Origin: an uncultured Solirubrobacteraceae bacterium
GTDB taxonomy: Bacteria; Actinomycetota; Thermoleophilia; Solirubrobacterales; Solirubrobacteraceae
Reading direction: 5' to 3'
Assembly (NCBI GenBank): GCA_902806215.1
Contig: CADCVT010000210.1
Coordinates: 1 to 9,168 of the forward strand
DNA length: 9,168 nt
Made by a program: the position numbers and the translations under genes. Below are positions 1 through 5,996 of the stretch, in pieces. The first letter of the stretch is position 1. Each line of letters begins with the position of its first letter. The notes beneath the pieces were generated by a model, which saw only the letters and a program-made list of their open reading frames with translations, did no database searches and was not told where the DNA came from.

Positions 1-6
1 AGGAGG
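1..6 (+). promoter_or_regulatory. AGGAGG, possible ribosome binding site for a GTG start at 15
   Basis: A perfect AGGAGG lies 8 nt before an in-frame GTG at 15. If functional, the MMPL gene would encode a half-size, six-TM protein instead of a two-half transporter. In this GC-rich sequence the match may be chance inside the linker between the two halves of a longer protein, which I think is more likely. Confidence 0.25.
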
Positions 7-1514
7 GCGGGCGCGTGCTGCCCGCCGTCGGCGCGCGGCTGCTCGCCACCCGGCCGGTCGCCGCCCTGCTCGCCCTCGCGTGCATCGCCGGCCTCGGGTT
101 CCTCGCCTACGGGGCGCGCAGCGCCGACCTCGGCGTCTCGTACATCCCGTCGCTGCCCGCCGAGAGCGCCGAGCGCCGGGCGTCCGACGCGGCGGCGCGC
201 GGGTTCGGCCCGGGCGTGCTCGCGCCGACCGACGTCCTCGTCGAGCACGACGGCCTCGTGCGATCGCTCCCACAGCTCGTCGAGCTGCAGCGCCTGCTGT
301 CGCGCGAGCGTGGCGTCGACGACGTGCTCGGGCCGGCCCAGCCCGCGGGCACGCCGTTCGAGGACCTGACGGTCTCCAAGGACGGCGGCGCGGCGCGCTT
401 CGCCGTCCTGCTCGACTCCGAGCCGACCGGCACCGCGGCGATCGACGACCTCGACCGCCTGCGCGAGCGCATGCCCGCGCTGCTGCGCGAGGCGGGCCTT
501 CCGGAGGACGCGCGTACCGCGTACGCGGGGGAGACCGCGCTCGCTTCCGAGACGACCGCGTCGCTCGAGGCCGACCTCGGCCGCATCGCGATCGCGATGT
601 TCGTCATCGCGTTCGTGCTGCTGGCGATCTTCCTGCGCGCGTTCCTCGCGCCGCTGCTGCTGATCTTCGGCAGCGTGCTCGCGTTCGCCGCGTCGTTCGG
701 GATCGCGTCGATGCTCGTGCCCGACGCGAACTTCGTCTTCTACGTCCCGCTCGTCGCCGGCGTGCTGCTGATCGCGCTCGGCTCGGACTACAACGTGTTC
801 ATCGCCGGGCGCATCCGCGACGAGATGCGCCGCCGCCGGATGCGCGAGGCGATCGCCGTCGCCGCCCCCGCCGCGTCGCGTGCCATCACCGTCGCCGGGC
901 TCACGCTCGCCGCCACGTTCGCGCTGCTGGCGATCGTGCCGCTGCGGCCGTTCCGCGAGCTCGCGCTGCTCATGACGATCGGCGTGCTCGTCGACGCGCT
1001 CGTCGTGCGGACGGTCCTCATCCCGTCGCTGCTCGCCGTCTTCGGCCGGGCGAGCTGGTGGCCGGGCTCGCCGCAGCGCCCGCCGTCGACCACTGCGTTC
1101 CTCGAGCGCGTCTCCGCCCGCACCGGCTACGGCGACGGCCAGGCATGGGAGGTCACGCGCGCGACGCTGGCGACGCTGGCCGAGCGGATCCCCGCGCGCG
1201 AGTCGCGCGAGGTCGCGCGGCAGCTGCCCGGCGGGCTCGCCGAGTCGCTGCGCCGCGCCGAGGGCGCGTGCGAGCCCTTCCCCTGCGAGGAGTTCGTCGA
1301 CCGCGTGGCTCGGCGCGCGCGGGTCTCGCGGCCCCACGCCCGGCAGGACGCGCGCGCGGTCATCGCCACGCTCGTCGAGGCGCTGTCGCCGACCGAGGTC
1401 GACTACGTCCGCGCGGCGCTCTCCGACGACTACCGCGGCCTCTTCGGCGACGCGGTCGACGTGCGAGCGGAGCGCTTCGAGCGCGCGCCCGAGCCGTCAC
1501 CGGCCGTCGGCTGA
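1..1514 (+). CDS. MMPL-family membrane exporter, C-terminal half, fused to a DUF2267-like domain (5' partial)
   Basis: The visible 499 residues (counted from GTG at 15) look like the second half of an MMPL/RND-type proton-driven exporter of lipids or other hydrophobic compounds. There is one TM at about 13-33 and an extracytoplasmic domain at about 40-185 with the typical SLP and FGPG patches. A five-TM bundle follows (about 188-343), carrying the family motif LGSDYNVFIAGR (255-266), whose Asp-Tyr pair belongs to the proton-relay TM. Full-length members are about 700 residues or more with two such halves, and the frame stays open to the left edge (E-G-G-R before the GTG), so the first half probably lies upstream. 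Residues 359-478 form an extra cytoplasmic domain with the two-lobed FLxRV...LxTLAERIP...LP / EEFVDRVA...YRGLF pattern of DUF2267. The stop is TGA at 1512. Gene 2 follows after 48 bp on the same strand with its own promoter candidate. The substrate is unknown. MMPL assignment is firm; DUF2267 is likely. Confidence 0.88.
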   Translation, partial: EGGRVLPAVGARLLATRPVAALLALACIAGLGFLAYGARSADLGVSYIPSLPAESAERRASDAAARGFGPGVLAPTDVLVEHDGLVRSLPQLVELQRLLSRERGVDDVLGPAQPAGTPFEDLTVSKDGGAARFAVLLDSEPTGTAAIDDLDRLRERMPALLREAGLPEDARTAYAGETALASETTASLEADLGRIAIAMFVIAFVLLAIFLRAFLAPLLLIFGSVLAFAASFGIASMLVPDANFVFYVPLVAGVLLIALGSDYNVFIAGRIRDEMRRRRMREAIAVAAPAASRAITVAGLTLAATFALLAIVPLRPFRELALLMTIGVLVDALVVRTVLIPSLLAVFGRASWWPGSPQRPPSTTAFLERVSARTGYGDGQAWEVTRATLATLAERIPARESREVARQLPGGLAESLRRAEGACEPFPCEEFVDRVARRARVSRPHARQDARAVIATLVEALSPTEVDYVRAALSDDYRGLFGDAVDVRAERFERAPEPSPAVG

Positions 1515-1550
1515 GACCGCCAGACCGGCGCCGCGCTGAACGCGGCCGTT

Positions 1551-1557
1551 TACCGTG
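1551..1557 (+). promoter_or_regulatory. TACCGTG: candidate -10 element for leaderless transcription of the subtilase gene
   Basis: TACCGT fits the actinobacterial -10 consensus TANNNT and ends 6 nt before the ATG at 1563, so transcription would start at or next to the start codon. No Shine-Dalgarno sequence lies in the preceding 20 nt. The same heptamer at the same distance precedes tetR (7564-7570). No clear -35 is seen. Between 1515 and 1550 there is only a weak 6-bp hairpin (1530-1535 with 1541-1546). Confidence 0.5.
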
Positions 1558-1562
1558 CGGGG

Positions 1563-4500
1563 ATGGGTCGCCGAACACGCTCGCTTACCGCTGTCCTGCT
1601 CCTCCTGCTCGGGGTGCCGGTCGCAGCGTGGGGAGCGGGCTTCGACGACCCGTCCTCGCGCGACGCCTCACAGCAGTTCGGCGAGACCCCGGCGACCAAC
1701 GTCCAGCGCCAGGACACGCCGAACGACCCGAAGTACGACTCCTCCGAGCCCGACGATCCGAAGGAGCCGGTCGGGCCGGGCGGCAACCCGCCCGCGACGC
1801 CGACGACGACGAACCTCTACGAGGAGCGCTTCGATCTCTTCGGCTTCCCGTCGAAGCTGACGCCGCTGGCGCTCTACGAAGACCCTGCGGACCCCAATCG
1901 CGGCAAGCGGCAGGTCTCCGGCTTCAACGCCGCCGGCGCGTGGAAGATCACGCGCGGTCGGCCCGACGTCGAGGTGGCGATCCTCGACACCGGCGTCAAC
2001 TGGGGGACGAGCGAGATCCGCACCCAGGTCGCGCTCAACGAGGCCGAGCTGCCCGCGCCGCAGCCCTCCAACCCCGGCGCCGGTCTCGGCGGCTACGACC
2101 TCAACGGCAACGGCACGGTCGATGTCGACGACTACAAGGACGACCCGCGCGTCGGCAAGGCCACGCCGACCGGCCAGGACCTCATCAAGGCGTTCTCCAA
2201 CGGCACGGACAGCGACGACAACGGCTACGTCGACGACATCGCCGGCTGGGACTTCTTCGACGACGACAACGACCCGGCCGACGCCTCGAGCTACTTCGCG
2301 GCGGCCAACCACGGCACGGGCCGTGTCAAGGAGGCCGTCGAGCGCGGCAACGACCGGCTCGGCGCGCTCGGCGTGTGCCCGAAGTGCACGTACGTCCCCA
2401 TGCGGATCTGGGACACGTTCGTCTCGGACCAGAACTCGTTCGCGATGGCGATCGTCTACGCCGCCGACAACGGCATCGAGGTCATCGAGGGCGCGGACGG
2501 CGGGCTGTACCACTCGCGCTTCGCGGAGGAGGCCACGGAGTACGCGTACCGCAAGGGCGTGACCCAGGTCTACTCGGGCGACGACCTCAACACCGGCAAC
2601 CACAACTATCCCGCGAACTACGACCACACGATGCTCATCCAGGGCGTCGTCAACGACACCGAGGGGCTCGGGACCGAGCTCCCCGAGGAGGACCGCGACC
2701 CGGGCATCCGCAACGGGATCATCGCGATCCTCAAGCGCGCGGGCTCGGGCACGAACGCCCCGCCGCTGACGTACTTCCGCAGCGCGAACACCGCGCAGTA
2801 CGGCGGCAAGTCGTCGATCTCCATGCAGGGCCCGACCGGCTCGACGAACACCGGCAAGGCGTCGGGCGCCGTCGCGCTCGTGATCTCCGCAGCCCGCGAC
2901 AAGGGCATCGAGCTCACCGCCGACGAGACGCGCGAGCTGATGGAGCAGACCGCCGAGGACGTCCTGCCCGGCAACACCGCCGGCGCCGGCATCCCCGATC
3001 CCGCGCAGCCCGGCTTCGACACGCACTTCGGCTACGGCCGGGCGAACATCGGCGCGGCCGCCGACGCCGCCGACAAGCTGCGGATCCCGCCGGAGGCGTC
3101 GATCGCCTCGCCCGACTGGTACGCGCCGGTGACCGGCGCGGCCGTCGGCATCGAGGGCCTCGCACGCGACCGCACGCGGCCCGGGCAGGAGTTCACGTGG
3201 CAGCTCGAGTACGGCGTCGGCCTGGCGCCACGCACGTGGACGCCGGCGGGCGGCGGCAAGTCGACGACGACGGTGACGAACTTCGGGTCGCTGAAGCTCG
3301 CCGAGGTGCGCGCCGCGCTCGCCGCCCGCACCACGCACGAGGACCGCGACGACCCGGCCGGCCCGACGTTCGACAAGACCCGGACCGACCCGTTCGAGGG
3401 CCAGTTCACGGTGCGGCTGACGGTCCGCTCGGCCGACGTCGAGGCGGTGCGCGGCGTCGACCGCAAGGTGCTCACCGCGCTCGACGATCCGACGCTGAAG
3501 CCCGGGTTCCCCAAGCGCCTGGGCACCGGCGGCGAGGCCCCGCTGCGCTACTCCGACCTCGACGGCGACAACCAGCAGGAGCTCGTGCTGCCGACCGAGG
3601 ACGGCCTCGTCCACGCCTACCGGCCCGACGGCAGCGAGCTGCCGGGCTGGCCGGTGCGCACCGAGATCCAGTTCGCTGCCGTCCGTCACCTCGACTCGCC
3701 GGCGCTACGCGAGCTCGACCCGCCGCTCGAGCCGCCGCGCGCGCCGACGATCGTCGACCTGACGAACGACGGCCGTCCCGAGGTCGTCACGACCGCGGGC
3801 GAGCGGATCTACGCGTGGACGGCCGACGGCAAGCCGCTGGCCGGCTGGCCCGTGAACCCCGATCCCGAGCGCGCGAACTGCGCCCCGTCCGAGCAGAGCA
3901 AGCCGCTCAAGCACCCGAAGTGCGGCTTCCTCGCCTCGCCCGCCGCTGCCCGCCTGGAGGGCCCGGGCAACCCGCCGGCGATCGTCGCCGCGGGGCTCGA
4001 CGGCCGGCTGCGCGCGTACCGCGCCGACGGCACGGTCGTCCCCGGGTTCCCCGTCCGCCTCATCGACCCCGACGTCCCCGCGGACGAGAAGATGACGGCC
4101 GAGTCGATCAACAACCCGGCCATCGGCGACCTCGACGGCGACGGGCGCGACGAGGTCGTCGTCGCGACGAACGAGTACTACGGCGCTGAGGGCAACGAGG
4201 GCGACGTGTCGTTCGCCGGCGCACTGGCCGCCGGCGCCGGAGGCACGTCGCGGGTGTACGCCGTGCGGTCGACCGGCACGGGCTCGCCCGGCGGCAAGCC
4301 GTTTCTCCCCGGCTGGCCGATCAAGCTGCCGGGCATCATCCAGAACGTCCTGCCGCTCATCGGTCCGGGGCACGACGCCTCGATCGTCCGGGTCGACGGC
4401 AAGCCGCAGATCGTGGTCTCGACCACCGGCGGCCAACTCGCGCTGTACGACGCGAGCGGGACGCGGACCCGCGAGATCCAGCAGCAGGGCACGCTCGGCG

Positions 4501-5996
4501 AGGGAGCGCTCAACCTCTTCGAGTCCGCTTCGGTCGGCGACATCAACGGCAACGGCCCGGAGATCGTCAAGTACCAGATCGATCTGGGGCAGGCCGCGAA
4601 CCTGCTGCTCGTCGGACAGAACGTGCCCTACAGCCACCGGATCGGCGCGTACGACGCGCGGACCGGGACGACCGCTCCCGGCTATCCGGTGATCACCGAC
4701 GACTACCAGTTCCTGTCGAGCTCGACGGTGGCCAAGGTCCGGCCGGGCCTCGCCAACCACGTGATCGCGGGGACCGGGCTCGGGCTGCTGCACGCCTACG
4801 ACGGGCTGACCGGCCGCGACGCGCCCGGGTTCCCGAAGGTCACCGGCGGCTGGCTGTTCGCGCCGGCGGCGCTGAGCGACGACGGCCGGGTCGCCGGCCT
4901 GACCCGCGAGGGCTACCTGTTCGAGTGGTCGGCGCCGGACCTACCGGCCTGCCAGAGCGAATGGCCGTCGTTCCGTCACGACCAGCAGGGCACGGGCAAC
5001 TACGACGCGGACGGCACGCCGCCCGCCGCGCCGGACCGGATGTCGCTCGAGCCGGTGCAGGGCGACACGTTCCGCCTGTCGTTCCGCTCGCCCGGCGACG
5101 ACGGCTTCTGCGGGACCGCCACGCGGTACGCGGCCGAGCTCGACGGCGAGCCGCTCGACCGGGGCGACCCGGTCGCCGGCGGTCAGACCGTCACCAAGGA
5201 GGTGCGCCTGCGCGGCCGCGTCGGGCGGATCGTCGTCCGTGCCGCCGACGGCCCCGCCGACGCGCGCTTCAACCTCGGGCCGCCCGGCTCGGTCGCGCGG
5301 ACGTCAGCGGCACCGGACGGCGCCGGACCGGGCGGAGCGCTCGGCGCGGGCCTGCCGCGGTTCGGCGACGGGCGTGGGCGCTCGGCGAAGGAGACCGCGA
5401 AGCTCGAGGTCGCACGCGCGGTCGTGCGGCGCCGCACGCGACGGCTCGACGTCCTCGCGCCGATCACCCGGCGTGCGTCGGGCCGTGTGCGCGTGTCGTT
5501 CTCGGCCGCCGGCCGCGTGACCCGCTTCACGGCGCCGGTCGACGCGAGGACCGGCCGCGTCCGCTTCTCGAAGCGCATCCCGGCGCGGCAGGCACGGCGC
5601 GGCACCGGCATCGTCACGCTGCGGTACCCCGGCGACGCGGACACGCGGTCGCAGGTCGTCCGCCTGCGCGCCGGACCGCGCCGCGCCGCGCTGAAGCTCA
5701 CCCGCCCCCGCCTCGACGGCAACCGCGTGCGAGCCCGCGGCACGGTCAGCCGGAGGGCCCGTGGCGTCGTGCGCCTGCAGCTCGAGTACGCGATCGGCGA
5801 CCGGACGGTCGTCCTGCCGCTGCGAGCCCGCATCCGCAACGGCCGCTTCAACCTCGACACGACCCTCCCGACGACCGCCCGGTCGGCGATCGCGACGAGG
5901 GAGGGAACCGTCCACGCCTACGTGCTCTTCACGGGCTACCTCCCGAGCCGGGTCCGGGGCGAGATGGCCTCCTTCGAGCTGCTCGGCCGCCGTTAG
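1563..5996 (+). CDS. Secreted subtilisin-like (S8) serine protease homologue with beta-propeller, Fn3-like and Ig-like tail
   Basis: This is a 1477-residue secreted protein. A signal peptide is clear: MGRRTR, a hydrophobic core (9-22) and AWGA near 22-25. A Pro/Asp-rich linker follows, with no recognisable I9 propeptide. The subtilase domain spans about 120-500: catalytic Asp142 (ILDTGVN), His250 (NHGTG) and Ser427 (TGSTNTGKASG, aligning with the usual GTSMATPHVAG). The HGTHVAG signature reads HGTGRVK, and the oxyanion Asn is apparently Asp340 (SGD where AGN is usual), so activity is uncertain. Two Asp/Asn-rich calcium-like loops (179-190, 216-227) sit between Asp142 and His250. Residues 645-1147 form a propeller-like repeat with DLDGDG motifs and seven PG[WFY]P-type motifs, closing with EWPSFRHDQQGTGNY. 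An Fn3-like module (1152-1240) and two Arg-rich Ig-like modules (1278-1370, 1373-1475) complete it. No anchor or sorting signal is visible. The ATG at 1563 fits the signal peptide and the -10 element. Likely acts outside the cell; substrate unknown. Confidence 0.93.
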   Translation: MGRRTRSLTAVLLLLLGVPVAAWGAGFDDPSSRDASQQFGETPATNVQRQDTPNDPKYDSSEPDDPKEPVGPGGNPPATPTTTNLYEERFDLFGFPSKLTPLALYEDPADPNRGKRQVSGFNAAGAWKITRGRPDVEVAILDTGVNWGTSEIRTQVALNEAELPAPQPSNPGAGLGGYDLNGNGTVDVDDYKDDPRVGKATPTGQDLIKAFSNGTDSDDNGYVDDIAGWDFFDDDNDPADASSYFAAANHGTGRVKEAVERGNDRLGALGVCPKCTYVPMRIWDTFVSDQNSFAMAIVYAADNGIEVIEGADGGLYHSRFAEEATEYAYRKGVTQVYSGDDLNTGNHNYPANYDHTMLIQGVVNDTEGLGTELPEEDRDPGIRNGIIAILKRAGSGTNAPPLTYFRSANTAQYGGKSSISMQGPTGSTNTGKASGAVALVISAARDKGIELTADETRELMEQTAEDVLPGNTAGAGIPDPAQPGFDTHFGYGRANIGAAADAADKLRIPPEASIASPDWYAPVTGAAVGIEGLARDRTRPGQEFTWQLEYGVGLAPRTWTPAGGGKSTTTVTNFGSLKLAEVRAALAARTTHEDRDDPAGPTFDKTRTDPFEGQFTVRLTVRSADVEAVRGVDRKVLTALDDPTLKPGFPKRLGTGGEAPLRYSDLDGDNQQELVLPTEDGLVHAYRPDGSELPGWPVRTEIQFAAVRHLDSPALRELDPPLEPPRAPTIVDLTNDGRPEVVTTAGERIYAWTADGKPLAGWPVNPDPERANCAPSEQSKPLKHPKCGFLASPAAARLEGPGNPPAIVAAGLDGRLRAYRADGTVVPGFPVRLIDPDVPADEKMTAESINNPAIGDLDGDGRDEVVVATNEYYGAEGNEGDVSFAGALAAGAGGTSRVYAVRSTGTGSPGGKPFLPGWPIKLPGIIQNVLPLIGPGHDASIVRVDGKPQIVVSTTGGQLALYDASGTRTREIQQQGTLGEGALNLFESASVGDINGNGPEIVKYQIDLGQAANLLLVGQNVPYSHRIGAYDARTGTTAPGYPVITDDYQFLSSSTVAKVRPGLANHVIAGTGLGLLHAYDGLTGRDAPGFPKVTGGWLFAPAALSDDGRVAGLTREGYLFEWSAPDLPACQSEWPSFRHDQQGTGNYDADGTPPAAPDRMSLEPVQGDTFRLSFRSPGDDGFCGTATRYAAELDGEPLDRGDPVAGGQTVTKEVRLRGRVGRIVVRAADGPADARFNLGPPGSVARTSAAPDGAGPGGALGAGLPRFGDGRGRSAKETAKLEVARAVVRRRTRRLDVLAPITRRASGRVRVSFSAAGRVTRFTAPVDARTGRVRFSKRIPARQARRGTGIVTLRYPGDADTRSQVVRLRAGPRRAALKLTRPRLDGNRVRARGTVSRRARGVVRLQLEYAIGDRTVVLPLRARIRNGRFNLDTTLPTTARSAIATREGTVHAYVLFTGYLPSRVRGEMASFELLGRR
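3495..5003 (+). other. Protein-level beta-propeller repeat region (FG-GAP/VCBS-like blades) in the subtilase
   Basis: The units contain a calcium-type Dx[DN]xDG or close variant (residues 665, 732, 856, 993), a HAY/YAW/RAY-type strand, and a turn G[WFY]P. The G[WFY]P turns occur near residues 648, 694, 760, 827, 916, 1039 and 1088, and an EWPSF ending lies near 1134. Spacing varies from 46 to 123 residues, so some blades carry insertions. The count suggests a seven- or eight-bladed propeller, a fold used in secreted proteins for ligand or surface binding. Blade boundaries are estimates. Confidence 0.7.

Noticed and set aside
1530..1546. Small hairpin (6-bp stem, 5-nt loop) after the MMPL stop codon as a terminator
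   Set aside because: The stem is short for this base composition, lacks a T-run, and lies directly on the subtilase promoter region; chance is likely.
1668..3689. Long minus-strand open frame of 673 codons antisense to the subtilase gene
   Set aside because: It is the mirror of biased GC-rich codons: its translation is Val/Ala/Arg/Gly-rich without domains, whereas the plus strand encodes clear subtilase motifs.
80..4189. Very long plus-strand open frame of 1369 codons crossing the MMPL and subtilase genes
   Set aside because: It is Arg/Ala/Pro-rich, runs across two unrelated genes and their junction, and shows no family motif; it is a GC-bias shadow.
3705..4793. Minus-strand open frame of 362 codons opposite the propeller region
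   Set aside because: Low-complexity Val/Arg/Asp composition and no motifs; the plus strand has regular propeller repeats here.
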